Shown: positions 1-11,192 of the stretch, in pieces
Position numbering within the stretch: position 1 is the first letter of the stretch
Layout of the letters: each line of letters starts with the position of its first letter
Assembly: GCF_000340215.1 (NCBI RefSeq)
Contig: NW_006921532.1
Span: 2,707,337-2,771,336, forward strand
Source of the DNA: Pseudocercospora fijiensis CIRAD86
Taxonomy: Eukaryota; Ascomycota; Dothideomycetes; Mycosphaerellales; Mycosphaerellaceae
Direction of reading: 5' to 3'
DNA length: 64,000 nucleotides
Program-made: the position numbers and the translations under genes
The notes under the pieces: generated by a model
Told to the model about the DNA's origin: nothing
The model's database searches: none
Seen by the model: only the letters and a program-made list of their open reading frames with translations

Positions 1-906
1 GTTCAAACTTCAGCCGAGCAGAAATAATCAAGACCTTGCACTTCCTCCCGCTGCCTCTCCCGGACAGGATTTTGGATCGAGCGTCGACCACCTCATCTCC
101 TTCCCGTCCAAGAATTTTATTATTATGAAATTGACCACTCCTAACTATAGCAGCAGCAGCAGCAACATGAACTTTTTTTTTCGGATTTGCGTGCACTGGC
201 AATAATAAAGATTTTTTTCCCCCTTTGGGAAACTTTCTTTGGCACCGCTTGCAAAAGCTAGCTTCTGGCTCCGACGCTTGGCAGGAACAACCAGGAAGGA
301 AGGAAACATGATCCGGATCTAGAAAAAAAAGAAGATGCTGGCGATGACGAGATGTGAGGTTGGAATGTGTGGTGGAGATGCAGGTACAGCTAATAACGTG
401 CGTAGGAAATGCAGTTGAAGTGGCACAGGATTATTACTTTTCTTCCCATCTCAAAAGGGAGAACATCGGTATTCTTGGATCCGCTCGGTAGAGTTCTTTT
501 CGATTTCTTGGTGCGAATTAATCATACATTTAAACCTCCAAACTGCTATGAGCAGTCTGCTAGTGACAGGATTGAGAACCGTGGAGCAAGTAGCGGCTGA
601 CGTTGCGAAGAGGATGAAGAGGGAATCAAGGGAGGTTGAGTAAGGAAGAGGCGGAGGGTACAGAGAGCGTTTGGAACGACGGATTAAGAAGAATGAGCAG
701 TAAGGTGATATATATATGTAGGCTCAATATATGGCTAAAGAAGTCCAGGTGTTTGTCCGTAAAGCCAGTGGGAACGACGAACGTGCATAAGAGTGTAGAT
801 TTGCAATATTGACCAGAACCCACCCGATGTTTTCAAACCTATAAACTTTTCCTGTTTTTAAGAAACAAAACAAGCCTTCATCACATATCTATCTCCTTTC
901 TTAGTA
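1..906. other. intergenic sequence, no gene recognised
   Basis: No open frame here has a recognisable domain. The stretch has a short CAG run near 147-163 and several homopolymer T and A tracts. It lies beyond the 3' end of the F-box gene and may include its 3' untranslated region. Confidence 0.5.
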
Positions 907-2538
907 TCATGACGACCAAGCATCAAACAACCCCAACTTAAAAGCATGCAAACTATGCGGTTTAAACACCGTGTTCGTCGGAGGACCCATTCGATCAGTT
1001 CTCTCGAATTCTCCAAGCCTGCCCAAACAGTCCAGCGTCAAATCAGGTTTTATACCCGTTTCTCCCCTCAAGTATGCTTTTACGGATTTCTCGTAGGGTG
1101 CGTTGAAATCTGTCGATTGTGAGAGGAAGCACAAGTCCCATTCACTGATGTCTTCGTGGATTTCGTTATGGGGGAGGCTTTCGATGCCTTCGTGCCAGAG
1201 TTGACGGAGATAGATCGTTTCTAAGTTGCGGGAGATGGTCGAAGGGAGGTGGTCGATTAGTTTGGGGACGTCCCGGACGATCATATCGGTGAGTCGTAAG
1301 TGTTTTATGGTCTTGGAGTGGAGGTAGAGGAAGCGCAATAGTTTGTCAGTGTCGACGTTGGCCGATAGTGCGAGATATGTGATGTCTGGCCATATGGTGA
1401 CGGTGGTATCGAAGACATTGGCGGAAGGTGCCGTTCCATTGAAGTCTTCTAGATCTTCGCCGAAGTGGTCCGGGCATTCGATTTGAAGGATGAGCGTCTG
1501 CAGCTTGGAAGCCGCGTATAGGAAGTGGTGCAGTTGGGCGAAGACTGAGGCTTGGAAATGGAAAGGCCTCTCGTCGTCGAAGTGAAGCCACATGGTCAGA
1601 CGTGTGAGGTTGCTGAATGCTGTTGCGAGTGGAAGACGGCCTGTATGAGAGACGGCCCATTCTCGGGTTGCTGGTGCAGTTCCGTATAATGAGTTGGACC
1701 AATTGGCTAATAGAGAGGATGGATCAAGGAATTGGTGTTGGAGCAGGAGCTTGGTCACTGGTCTGCAAGCACCATCAGTGTCGTTAACCAGGACTCGATT
1801 TCTTTGCGCGATGGCTTCGAGCAAGCACAGAACTGCGTGCTCCGTGACTGGGAAGTCGATCTTGCGCGGGTCTGGTTCTGGTGTGTATTGTTCACGCCAG
1901 TCATCAGGCCCGAGCAACAACTCCTGGCGAATCCTTGACCACAATGGCCACTCACTCGTACTCCTCGTCTCAGCCATTGCTCTCGCAATCTCAATTTCGG
2001 TCAGATTCGGCAGCTTCGCAAAACTCTGCTGTAGCATCTGACCTTGCAAATTGGCGTTCCAAGTCTTCTGTTCCTGAAAAAGCCGCTTATACACTTCCCA
2101 CCCTTCATTGATCTGTTTCTTCGTGAAAGAGTGACGAGGCAATTCTGCCCAAGCATCCCATGCACGCGAGAACACATCATTGCGGGTGTGGGGCCGATAA
2201 ACCGTCCTTGGCTCGTCAGGATACTTGTCTGCATTCTGATTGCGGAACTTGTGAAAGTCTGGGCGAAGGTCGATACAGCCCTGGTATGTTTTCTTTGAAA
2301 GCTTCGGCAATGTATCGGTGAAGTACGTCAATTTCTTGACGTATTTCGCGAGGCGCGAACACGCCAATGTCTGGAAGCTGGATAGCTCTGCTTGAAAACT
2401 TGCGATGTAGATATGTGCGAAGACGTGAGGATTCGTGAGATCCTCCCAGTCTTTGTTCACGCCTCTCAGTTGCTTCTGAGATGCATGATCGCAGAATTCG
2501 ACGACGTAAGCCAGTAACTCCACAGGCAGGCTATCCAT
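907..2538 (-). CDS. F-box domain protein (likely SCF ubiquitin-ligase adaptor)
   Basis: A 543-residue protein in one exon. The first ATG of the frame (2536-2538) is immediately followed by an F-box-like segment: residues 1-45 begin MDSLPVELLAYVVEFC and contain the typical LRGVNKDW and NPHVF stretches. The open frame continues upstream only through GTG-type codons with low-complexity sequence, so the ATG at 2538 is preferred. The rest (about residues 150-530) resembles the irregular leucine-rich C-terminal part of fungal F-box proteins, for example around TYLALSANVDTDKLLRFL. F-box proteins tether substrates to Skp1-Cullin-F-box E3 ligases. The substrate cannot be inferred. No intron is needed. 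Family assignment rests on the N-terminal motif only. Confidence 0.8.
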   Translation of the reverse strand: MDSLPVELLAYVVEFCDHASQKQLRGVNKDWEDLTNPHVFAHIYIASFQAELSSFQTLACSRLAKYVKKLTYFTDTLPKLSKKTYQGCIDLRPDFHKFRNQNADKYPDEPRTVYRPHTRNDVFSRAWDAWAELPRHSFTKKQINEGWEVYKRLFQEQKTWNANLQGQMLQQSFAKLPNLTEIEIARAMAETRSTSEWPLWSRIRQELLLGPDDWREQYTPEPDPRKIDFPVTEHAVLCLLEAIAQRNRVLVNDTDGACRPVTKLLLQHQFLDPSSLLANWSNSLYGTAPATREWAVSHTGRLPLATAFSNLTRLTMWLHFDDERPFHFQASVFAQLHHFLYAASKLQTLILQIECPDHFGEDLEDFNGTAPSANVFDTTVTIWPDITYLALSANVDTDKLLRFLYLHSKTIKHLRLTDMIVRDVPKLIDHLPSTISRNLETIYLRQLWHEGIESLPHNEIHEDISEWDLCFLSQSTDFNAPYEKSVKAYLRGETGIKPDLTLDCLGRLGEFERTDRMGPPTNTVFKPHSLHAFKLGLFDAWSS

Positions 2539-2562
2539 GTTGCAGCGAGTCGCCCGTTCAAT

Positions 2563-2594
2563 CTGCAATGCTGCAATGCTGCAATGCTTCAATG
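2563..2594. repeat. 8-bp tandem repeat in the F-box gene leader
   Basis: CTGCAATG is repeated three times and followed by a one-mismatch fourth copy (CTTCAATG). It lies about 25 bp upstream of the F-box start codon, probably in the 5' untranslated leader. Confidence 0.8.
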
Positions 2595-3513
2595 CGATAT
2601 CGACACGTCGATTTTTTCCGCCGTCGCCTTTGCCAGTGCTGCTTCGCCACAATGTTTGGATGCTGAGCAGAGCAGCAATGCCTGAGATTTTGGCAGTTCG
2701 TGAATGAGGATGGAGATGCCACGCAGTGTGATGCCAATGCAATGGAAAGGTCACGTTGACGTCGGAGATGCATTTGATGCCCGACACGAGGCGCTAGCAA
2801 CTCTTGGCAAACTTCTGAGCAACCGGGAGTCGCCCGATCTAACATCACTTACGACGGTATGATTCAAAGGGGAAAAAAGAAATAGAAAGTCCTAGTGCAG
2901 TCTGGATCCTCAACGTCGCAATAGCCGGAGCTACGGCTACTGCTCAAGGATCGATTTCTTCTTGTTGGTGTTCCAAATGAGTGACTAAAGCTAGTTCATG
3001 TTCCTTGATCATATCTTTTCACACTCCCAAACAGTTCTCGCACATGGATACCAGCCTCTGTGGACTCATCGCGGAAGCGAATGCAGTGCTGCAGTCGAAA
3101 GATGACCCGACCCAGCGATCTAGGATGTGGGTTGTGTATTGCTAGACCACTGACGGCCACGACGCTGGCTTGAATCAGACACGACTCCAACCTTTGACAC
3201 TGTCTGACGTGCCTGAGAGTCGTTCGCTGCTGGTCCCTACAGATACAACCATCACAATCGTCGCAAGCACTTTGCAGCAATCGTTTCGCAATGCAAGCCC
3301 ATTCGTTCGCTCGGTGGCATATCCCAGCTGGACCCAGTTGGGGGCTTGATGATGTCGCGTAGCCTGTTGCGCAGATTCATAACGCTAACATGTCAGAATC
3401 TTGTGTTAGACAGCAATCGCTAGAAAGCTCATCTTCAGGTCGCACGCATTAGCACGTAGAATCTTTTCAAATATCGAGAGGCTGGTCGAGCATTGCTCGC
3501 TGTTTCGTGTCAA
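2595..3513. other. intergenic region between F-box gene and UPF1
   Basis: It holds the presumed promoter of the F-box gene and the 3' end of UPF1. A 94-codon minus-strand open frame at 2996-3280 has no recognisable domain and is not called. Confidence 0.5.
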
Positions 3514-6500
3514 TCAGTCATAGCCACCTACGCCGACTTGGCTTGCAAATGCGGTGCTAACGCTGCGAGCATCCTCGTCTTCCAACGTAGATCGGTTGCG
3601 ACCGGCGCCAATAGGAGGTTGTGGAGCACCCTGGCCCTCCACGTAGCGACGAAGCTTGTCTGACTGCGAAAGCGATGCCTGCTTGTTGAGATCATTGATA
3701 CTCAGGCCAGCAAGGCTGACGCCTCCTTGGCCTGGCTTGACAGAGCCATTCGTGGTCACATCTGTGATCTCGCTAGCGGCAACACTCTCGCCGGCAATGG
3801 ACTCTGGAGGTGCGTGAGTCTTGTCGCCAATCGGGCCATTGCGCTGACCAGCTGGAAGCTGTGGCCACGACTCTTGGAAGCCTTGAAACATGGCCGGGTA
3901 CTGGGTGGGAAGTGCGGCACCACCAAGCGCGGAAGAGTGTACTGAAGACACATCATCAGGGATGTAGCCGACAACGCTGCCGTCAGCGCCCGGAGGTCCA
4001 TCGCGACGTCCATTCATGCGATTACCGGTAGCGGCGGCCATATGGTTGGCGTGCTGATAGGCCATTTGGTAGCGCTGAGGTCCGCGGTAGGACGTCTTAG
4101 GTCGGCTAAACTGCAGCAGCGACACCTGGAGGTTGTTGAGAGGACCTTCGACCAAGCAATTGCGCTCCTTGAAGTGAAGGAGAAGGTAGTGCCAGAGCGG
4201 GTGCTTGCTAAGTACCTTTGGATTGCCGAGGATAACGCATCCATACTTAGCACGAGTGAGTGCAACGTTCAGACGTCGAGGGTCACTCAAGAAACCAATG
4301 CCTTGGTGATCGTTGCTTCGAACGCAAGAGAGCACAATGAAGTCTTTCTCACGACCTTGGAAGGCATCGACGGACGCTACTTCGATCTCCTTGTAGTGCT
4401 CCTTCTTGAACGTGCCAGTCTGTTGCATGCTCTGTACGACATAAGAGCGTTGTCCTTCGTACGGAGTGATTATACCAATCGCAGAAGGGCTGACGCCCGC
4501 CTTGAAGAAGCGAGTAACGATTTTCTCGACATTCTGGGCCTCAGTGCGGTTCAGGTAGGATGTACCAGAGGCACTGATTTCTTCGTTTCCAAGATTGGAC
4601 CAGAACATCATGGGAGAGTCAGCGACGGGCCATGGGAAGTCGACATCCTTTCTCAAGCGCTGCTGCATAGTAATGCCGTTCTGCAGCGAGCCTTCGTAGA
4701 ACATGTTGGATGGGAACTCAGATAGGCATGGATGCATACGGTACTGCACTTGCAGACGAATGGGTGCGCAGCCAAGTACGACTAGGCGCTCGAACAGAGA
4801 CTGGTTAAGACCAGCCTTGGCAGCCTTCTTGTTCATGATGACCGGACCAAGCTGCTGATGGTCGCCGACCAGGACAACTTGCTTACATCCGAGGACTAGC
4901 GGGATCATGCACTCTGGTTCGGCGGACTGAGTGCTTTCGTCAATAAGAACTGTCCGAAACTTGAACTTTGCGAGTCTTGGGTCACCAGCACCAACGCAAG
5001 TGCAGCAAATGACGTCTGCGTTTTGTAGGATCTCGCGTTCCGCAGCGCGAGTCAAGGCCTTGAATTTCTTCTCGTCCTGACTAGACAGCTCACCCTGCTC
5101 GTCTTTGAGCTGCTTGAGCTTTGAAAGCTCGACATTGGTGTCGTTCATGGAAACCTGCCTGTGAAGTGATAGGAATCCAACATTGGATTCCGCGTCCTCG
5201 CGCGACTTGGCAGTGACACGCACAACTTTAAGTCCAGTGATGTGAATACGCTCGCAGAGCTGGTCGACGGCCACGTTGGACGGTGCGCAAACCAGGACTT
5301 GGCCACCGTTCATCTTTGACAAGTGGTAGATAATGGTGGCAGAAGTGACAGTCTTTCCAGTGCCTGGAGGTCCCTGAATCAAAGAAAGTGGCTTCTGCAG
5401 TACGGATTTGACAGCATTGATCTGCGAGCCGTTGAGGTCGGGCAAATTAGGCACACTGAACTTCCGCGGCATATTCACCTTCAGCGGAGCTGCGTTCACG
5501 TCGTGACCGAGCAGACGGTGAAAGATGTAACCAGAGACAGACATCTCGTCTACAGCGAAGGTCTTCATGGCGTGCTGCATGCGGTCGAAAGAGGTGGCTT
5601 TCCAAACGTAATCGGCGGTGAAGTTGTGCGTGCACTCAGTCGGTATTGACTTGTGGTCTCCTCGCGATCGCAGTTCGATAGTCACTTCGTCGCTCTGGTT
5701 GTTCGGGATCTTGATGACATAGCCGACACCCTCCCAGTGTGGTCGCAACTCGCCCGTATAGCGCAGTCGCATCTCATCACCAACTGCCAGCTTGACATCT
5801 CCAAGCTCGAGCTTGGGGAGGACAAAAGAAGCAAGATGCTTGTTGTTCAAACCGAAGTCCCAGCGCACGATCAAGTTGTCCTGGCTCTGAGCTTCCTTGA
5901 GCTTACGATCATAGTCTGCCTCGATCTTCACAAGTGGACCAAACACATTTTGATATTGGTATGCGTCATCATATCGTAGCAAGACAGGAGCAGGTTCGTC
6001 ATCGATACCAGCACTCTTCTCGAGATCCTGGATCGTGGCGCTGCTATTATCCTTCCACATTTCTTCGAGCTTAGCAATGACCGGTGGGGGCAAATAGCGA
6101 GCGCGTGTCAGCTCCTGATCCGTTGGCTCGTTCACGAGCCATGGCAGGAAAGCACGGTCCTCGATCAGTGGCTGCCATTTCGAGGTATCCCAATTCATGT
6201 CCTTGCTGCTGGGCATGGCGGCGCATGGCTGACGGCAGAGCAACACAACCACGGTGTCGCTCTTTGCGGGGATAAAACCGAGCAGAAAGACATTCTTGGT
6301 GCCGCAGTTGTAGCACTCAAGTGTAGTATCTCCAAGCGGCGAGGAGGGATGCAGCTGCACCTCCTTGTGCCGAGCGCGAACCAGATGATTGACGATGTGG
6401 CTGGAGGAAGTATTGCCACGAGCAGAGCAGAACCACTTGGCGCAAGTGAGGCACTTCACAACGCTGCTAGGGTTGTGAATACCACAGTAAGCGCAAGCAT

Positions 6501-6789
6501 GCGCTGGGAGCTCAACCTCTTCGTGCTGGCCAGTGGGAGCTTGACCGTTGGCGCCGTTCACAGCATGACTTGCCAGTGACTCCAAGTCGTCATCGTCGTC
6601 GTCGTACACGTCAGTCTCGTCGTCGTCGCCCCCGCCGCCTCTTCTCCTCCTTGGGCCAGCGGTTGCGCGGTATTCCGTATGCAGTGCGCTCTCGGCAGCA
6701 TCGAGGGTGGAGACATCGTCGCCGGCGTTGATGGCGGAGGCCGAATCGCCGACCAAATGATTACCGACGTTGGTGAAGGTTCCTTCCAT
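3514..6789 (-). CDS. UPF1: ATP-dependent RNA helicase UPF1/NAM7 (nonsense-mediated mRNA decay)
   Basis: A 1,091-residue SF1 helicase, intronless as read. After an acidic N-terminus (run of Asp near residues 56-70) comes the Cys/His-rich domain that binds UPF2 (about residues 98-192; [19 protein letters not shown]). Next is the regulatory 1B region, then the RecA-like domains: Walker A GPPGTGKT at about 473-480, Walker B/motif II DEST at about 617-620, and the late motif VALTRAKYG. The family acts in the cytoplasm to unwind and remodel mRNPs at premature stop codons. The frame stays open upstream to 7203, but the ATG at 6789 is the first in frame and the upstream part would overlap the divergent IMP4 start region. 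The C-terminus is Gln/Ser/Gly-rich. Identity is secure; the exact start is slightly less so. Confidence 0.96.
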   Translation of the reverse strand: MEGTFTNVGNHLVGDSASAINAGDDVSTLDAAESALHTEYRATAGPRRRRGGGGDDDETDVYDDDDDDLESLASHAVNGANGQAPTGQHEEVELPAHACAYCGIHNPSSVVKCLTCAKWFCSARGNTSSSHIVNHLVRARHKEVQLHPSSPLGDTTLECYNCGTKNVFLLGFIPAKSDTVVVLLCRQPCAAMPSSKDMNWDTSKWQPLIEDRAFLPWLVNEPTDQELTRARYLPPPVIAKLEEMWKDNSSATIQDLEKSAGIDDEPAPVLLRYDDAYQYQNVFGPLVKIEADYDRKLKEAQSQDNLIVRWDFGLNNKHLASFVLPKLELGDVKLAVGDEMRLRYTGELRPHWEGVGYVIKIPNNQSDEVTIELRSRGDHKSIPTECTHNFTADYVWKATSFDRMQHAMKTFAVDEMSVSGYIFHRLLGHDVNAAPLKVNMPRKFSVPNLPDLNGSQINAVKSVLQKPLSLIQGPPGTGKTVTSATIIYHLSKMNGGQVLVCAPSNVAVDQLCERIHITGLKVVRVTAKSREDAESNVGFLSLHRQVSMNDTNVELSKLKQLKDEQGELSSQDEKKFKALTRAAEREILQNADVICCTCVGAGDPRLAKFKFRTVLIDESTQSAEPECMIPLVLGCKQVVLVGDHQQLGPVIMNKKAAKAGLNQSLFERLVVLGCAPIRLQVQYRMHPCLSEFPSNMFYEGSLQNGITMQQRLRKDVDFPWPVADSPMMFWSNLGNEEISASGTSYLNRTEAQNVEKIVTRFFKAGVSPSAIGIITPYEGQRSYVVQSMQQTGTFKKEHYKEIEVASVDAFQGREKDFIVLSCVRSNDHQGIGFLSDPRRLNVALTRAKYGCVILGNPKVLSKHPLWHYLLLHFKERNCLVEGPLNNLQVSLLQFSRPKTSYRGPQRYQMAYQHANHMAAATGNRMNGRRDGPPGADGSVVGYIPDDVSSVHSSALGGAALPTQYPAMFQGFQESWPQLPAGQRNGPIGDKTHAPPESIAGESVAASEITDVTTNGSVKPGQGGVSLAGLSINDLNKQASLSQSDKLRRYVEGQGAPQPPIGAGRNRSTLEDEDARSVSTAFASQVGVGGYD

Positions 6790-7204
6790 GGCGAATGTGT
6801 CGCCTCGGAAAGGGAGCTCGTCGGCGTCGGCGGTGCTAATGGCGGAGTTTCGCAACGGAGGGATCTGGTCAGTGGTGGGTGGTGAGGGATGAGTGGCGGC
6901 GGTGTTGTGGTCCGCCGTGCCTTGTATATCCGCCTGCTCAAGCCAGGCGGTGGATGTGTTACGTGCGAGAGTTTGTCGTCCCGTCTGGCCTTTCGGCGGA
7001 GGCAAGGACTCTGCGCAGCCTTTGGTAGGAGAAGCAGGCGGATCAGATGCAGTGTGTGCAGTTTGGTGCTGCAGCAGGGTTGCTGCCGCTGCCGCTGCCG
7101 CTGTGCCGAAAGCAAAAGCATGTGGGGCAGCCGATTCGCGATTGCGATTGCTACTTTTTTCGCCTTTCACATGCGACAAGTTTCTTCTGCCTCTCACAGC
7201 CAAG
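6790..7204. promoter_or_regulatory. divergent UPF1-IMP4 promoter region
   Basis: About 415 bp separate the UPF1 ATG (6789, minus) from the IMP4 ATG (7205, plus). Both promoters and 5' leaders must fit here. The segment contains a GCTGCC-type repeat near 7081-7103. No specific binding site was identified. Confidence 0.6.
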
Positions 7205-8092
7205 ATGATACGGCGGCAGGCACGCCAACGGAGAGACTACCTCTACCGTCGCGCGCTCACTCTCCGCGATGCTGAGGTGGCCGAGAAGAGAGCCAAGCTG
7301 AAGGCTTCCTTGGCCTCAGGAAAGCCGCTGGACGCCAACATCGCCAACGACAAGCAGTTGCGACAGGACTACAAGTACGATGAATCGCGAGCCGACCGAA
7401 CGACTGAAGAAGAGCTGGAGCTGGACGACGAATACAGCTATCTCTCAGGCGTCGTCGATCCACGAGTCCTAGTCACCACTTCTCGCGATCCCAGCAGTAG
7501 ACTCTCTGCCTTCGCGAAAGAAATCCGTCTTCTCCTCCCAACCTCGATTCGACTCAATCGCGGTAACTTGATCTTGCCCAATTTGACAGCAAGTGCAAAA
7601 TCGAGCGGCCTTTCAGATATGATTTTGCTTCATGAGCACAGAGGTACACCCACAGCGATGACTGTCTCGCACCTCCCCCATGGACCCACTGCTTCCTTCA
7701 GCTTGCACAACGTGGTGCTGAGACACGATATTCCAAACGCGTCACGAGGCACTGTCAGCGAAAGCTACCCCCATCTTATCTTCGAGGGCTTCACGACACA
7801 ATTAGGAAAGCGTGTGGTCAAGATCCTGCAGCATCTCTTTCCTCCTCGTGATGGCGGCAAAAACCTTGGATCAAGAGTCATCACTTTCAAAAACATCGAG
7901 GACAGTATTGAAGTCAGGCATCACGTATTTGTCAAGACTGGATATCAGAGCGTTGAGTTGGCTGAGGTCGGACCGCGCATGACGATGCGACTGTTCGAGA
8001 TTCGCCAGGGCACATTGGAGAAGAAGGACGGCGATGTTGAATGGCACATGAATCAATACACCAGGACGAGCAAGAAGAAGGACTACCTATGA
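7205..8092 (+). CDS. IMP4: U3 snoRNP protein IMP4 (Brix domain)
   Basis: A 295-residue protein, the usual length for fungal Imp4. It starts [20 protein letters not shown], the characteristic basic N-terminus. The Brix domain runs from about residue 86 ([20 protein letters not shown]) to about 280 and includes [11 protein letters not shown] and HLIFEGF. Imp4 works with Mpp10 and Imp3 in the nucleolar small-subunit processome, pairing U3 snoRNA with pre-18S rRNA. The ATG at 7205 is chosen because it matches the family N-terminus, although the frame is open back to 6893. No intron is needed. The C-terminus ends in a lysine cluster (KKKDYL). It is divergent from UPF1. Confidence 0.96.
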   Translation: MIRRQARQRRDYLYRRALTLRDAEVAEKRAKLKASLASGKPLDANIANDKQLRQDYKYDESRADRTTEEELELDDEYSYLSGVVDPRVLVTTSRDPSSRLSAFAKEIRLLLPTSIRLNRGNLILPNLTASAKSSGLSDMILLHEHRGTPTAMTVSHLPHGPTASFSLHNVVLRHDIPNASRGTVSESYPHLIFEGFTTQLGKRVVKILQHLFPPRDGGKNLGSRVITFKNIEDSIEVRHHVFVKTGYQSVELAEVGPRMTMRLFEIRQGTLEKKDGDVEWHMNQYTRTSKKKDYL

Positions 8093-8823
8093 GCAAGCTC
8101 GAGAGTCCAGGATGGTTGTCACATATGTGGCCTACTTCTGAAGCGCAAGAAAGCACAAAATTTCAATCGCGTGTATTGCGCCTTCCTCAGCACGTCGTCT
8201 CAAAGACGCTCAGATTCTCGAAGCGCCAGCTTCCCACTGCCAGCGAGACAGCCGCTGCAGCGAGCAAGTATGCATGAGATTTTAGTGAAGCGAATGATGG
8301 ATGACATGGGGACTCCGTTGGTAGCAGGCAGGCAGTCGAGCGGTGTACCTGGAGGCAGAGGGGAGGAATCCGGAAGAGAAGTGGAAGGTACGAAGATCCG
8401 GGACGGGCAGAGTAGGGCAGGAGTCGCAACGCGAAAAGCATCCCTGGCCACAAGAAAGAGATCGAAGCGCTCGAATGTCAGCTTACAGATCAAAAGATGA
8501 AAACGAGATTGAAGACATCCAAGCCAAGTCAGCAGTCTCTCTTGAAGCAGCCACATGCCGTCCCTCAATTCGGCAGCGTGGCCAAAGGTAAAGTGAAAAT
8601 CTCGAAGCCTTGGGGTAAAGCTTGCAGGTCACTTAGCATAGCCTCGCTTGACGTTCCGTCACATTCTATACGTCTGGAATGAATTCCTTCTTGACGTGCA
8701 GCAATTCTCGTGCACCGTGGAGACCGTCGCCTGGATTTCTATGAATTCGCCGGCACTGTGAAAGTCTCAGCTACGTATCACCACCACTTGCTTTGCTGGG
8801 CAGGCACAGCGGTCCATGTCACG
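8093..8823. other. intergenic sequence
   Basis: This is 3' flank of IMP4. Several overlapping short open frames occur on both strands (for example 8200-8568 minus), but none has a recognisable domain or consistent coding bias. Confidence 0.5.
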
Positions 8824-9285
8824 TCAACGATGGTTTGAGGGCAAATACAAGTGCACAAAAGTGCTCCGACCTATTGAGGAACAGAAGGACATGTAACAAC
8901 GAAAGTGCCATGGGCACACAATAGGCAGAACTTGCTTTTCAGATCTCATTCTCATTCTGTGAGCTCTTTCGCCCCTCTCCCTCTCGGGGCGACGGTAGCA
9001 AGGTGGTGAAGTAAGTACATGAATCGCATCAGTCTGGTAAGGAGGCTTTTCTGATCCGCCGGCTCGCCGGCCCCGATCACACATGCGCTCTTTCGCATGA
9101 TTTCGCTCCATCAGACTTCCCGTATCCTCCCAGCTGATGCGTGATAATAATCGTAATAGTAGTAGTGGTAACAGAACAAAGCAAGCAGGTGTGATGATCA
9201 ACGCAAGAAACGCCTCGCCATCCCAGTCTATGAGCTCGCTATCGTAGAATCGTCGTTCGTAGTAAAAAGGAAGAAACCAATCCAT
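8824..9285 (-). CDS. possible small hypothetical membrane protein
   Basis: A 153-codon frame opens with ATG at 9285 and starts MDWFLPFYYERRFYDSEL. A strongly hydrophobic stretch at about residues 30-48 (LIITPACFVLLPLLLLRLL) could be one membrane segment. After about residue 55 the composition becomes Arg/Glu-rich and looks non-coding, so any real gene may be shorter or contain an unseen intron. No family was recognised, and it could be chance. It sits between IMP4 and the bHLH gene, pointing the same way as the latter. Confidence 0.25.
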   Translation of the reverse strand: MDWFLPFYYERRFYDSELIDWDGEAFLALIITPACFVLLPLLLLRLLSRISWEDTGSLMERNHAKERMCDRGRRAGGSEKPPYQTDAIHVLTSPPCYRRPERERGERAHRMRMRSEKQVLPIVCPWHFRCYMSFCSSIGRSTFVHLYLPSNHR

Positions 9286-9544
9286 GGTATATCCAGATAA
9301 CGCCAGTCAATCAGCTTGCGTCATCTGAGTCAAGCAAGCCGCTTGACGTTCCTCGTCTATCGGGAGTATCGTCGTGGGTATGTGCAGAGCAGTATCAGAT
9401 CAATATGCACAGAGTCGCTCGAAGTCGCAGAAGCAGTAGGCGATGGGTGTAGAGATTAGTGCATGCGGAAGGGCCGCATTCGAGTAGGAATGGAAGCGCA
9501 AGCGGAATTGAAGGCCAAAGCGCACGCTGTATAAGCCGACATGC

Positions 9545-11192
9545 TTACGACGCGGGGGGCTGCGCTTGAGGCTGCGGCTGGGTCGGAGCCTGTTGCTGAG
9601 GCTGGAACTGAGTCTGTGGTGGATTTCCAGTGATGCTCGTGAAGCCATCACGGCTAACTCCTGCCAGCGCATCTGCTGGCAGACCTAACTGTCGCAGAAT
9701 CTCCGCATTTCCGGATGAGAGTGTTTGCAAGTACATGTTGACTTCGGAAAGACACTCCGATCGCGACAGACCAGACTTGCCCTGAGCGAGGGCCGGTACA
9801 AGCACGTTGAGCGTGTTGTAGCCGTTGTTGATGAGCTCACGACGCTTCTTCTCCGACTGAATGTGGTTGAAGCGCTTTTGCTGGTCTGTCAGGTTTTCCT
9901 TCTTCTTGGGCAGAAAACCGCGGCGCCGAGCCTCCTCGTCACCCTCGGGAGAGTTGGAGACTTGGCCGATGGGAAGCCCCGGGACAGCTTGAGCACCCAT
10001 AGTTGATCTACGTCGCTTGTGACCTGTCGAGGTACCAGCATAGTCATCGACATCGTGCTCCTGCTCCTGCTCCTGCTCCTGCTTCACCGCGACCTGGCCT
10101 CGCTGCCAGTCTTCCTCTGCTTGACTTCTGCCACGCTTACGGCCGGCGCCATTGCTGTATTGCGCCTGTCCGCTCCATGGCTGACCCGCTGGCGCAGTCG
10201 GAGATTGCTGCACGACTGTGAAGTTGCTGCCATTCTGCTGAGCTGACGCAGCAGCCTGAGGTGCACCAGGCACGCCTAGCAGATTGCCCGCCTTATTGTC
10301 GTGATTGGAAGCTCCATTAGTGGTTTGAAAATGACCTCCGGCGAAGCTGGTGTCGGTGCCAAAAGCGGCTGACTGGGTTCGAGGTTGATTGTGAGGCTGT
10401 GCGAACTGCGCGGCGTGGCCAGGACCTGGCCATCCAGTGAGGTTCTGCGCGTACTGGGGGTTATAGCGCGAGGCCATGTTGGCCTGCATCAGTTGCGAGC
10501 CCATGTCGGCATAGCTTGCGCCAGTCGGTGGATGACGGTGCGAGTTGAAGGTGTGCGCATTGTTCCAGTTCTGAGTGTAAGTCATGGTAAGATTTGCAAG
10601 ATGTCCACTCATGTCAGTAGTCATAGGATTGAGGAAGCTACCCCAAGAGCCAATGGTGCTGAAGTCGCCAGGGTTTGAAAGTGTGAAAGCCGATGGGCCG
10701 TTAGTCGATGATGATGATGAATTGTTGCGGATGTTGTGGATGAGAGAGGCAGCATTTATATCTTCGCCCGTCACATTGGCGCTATTGTCGGCGCTCCTAT
10801 TGTCTGTGTTAGCATGTGCCGAGCTAGCATGTGATGAAAGTTCACACGCGACGAGTGAAGTGAGGCAGACGTTGACGCGGCACTGGCATTGGCATTGGCA
10901 TTGGCATTGGCATTGGCGCTGGCATCCGTGGCATCCTGTGACGGCATATATCCAAATGGCATAGTGGGCGCTTTTCCAGTGTCCTTGAATTCGTCCGGAT
11001 GGTCCCAGAAGCTATTGAGCATGTTCTGCTCCGAATTGTCCAGTAGCGGCCGGTCGTGAGGTTGGTCTAGAAATCCAGCGTCGCCGAAAGTGAAGGACTC
11101 ATCTAAGTGACATCAGTACCTGATCTACGCTGTCAGACCCAAAACATACCTCCCGCGATGGGAAAATGCCTTGCGGAGAGAACTTGTGCCAT
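9545..11192 (-). CDS. basic helix-loop-helix transcription factor
   Basis: A three-exon gene. Exon 1 is 11150-11192 (starts MAQVLSARHF); intron 1 is 11103-11149 with donor GTATGT and acceptor TTAG. Exon 2 is 11102-10848; intron 2 is about 10804-10847; exon 3 runs to the TAA at 9545. The product is about 518 residues. The bHLH domain lies at about 405-463. Its basic part RFNHIQSEKKRREL carries the His-Glu-Arg triad at four-residue spacing that contacts CACGTG-type E-boxes. Upstream are an Asn-Ala repeat from exon 2, Gln/Ser/Asn-rich activation-like segments, a Glu-Gln run and a basic KRRR patch that could be a nuclear signal. The tail is Pro/Gln-rich. Its regulon is unknown. Intron 2 could instead be 10797-10852, giving 514 residues. 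Confidence 0.85.

Noticed and set aside
4042..4725. 227-codon plus-strand open frame
   Set aside because: It lies entirely antisense to the helicase domain of UPF1 and shows no domain of its own.
6558..7121. 187-codon minus-strand open frame
   Set aside because: Alternate frame of the UPF1 N-terminus and divergent promoter; low-complexity Pro/Thr/Arg sequence with no domain.
8200..8568. 122-codon minus frame downstream of IMP4
   Set aside because: No domain, overlapping frames on both strands, no coding bias.
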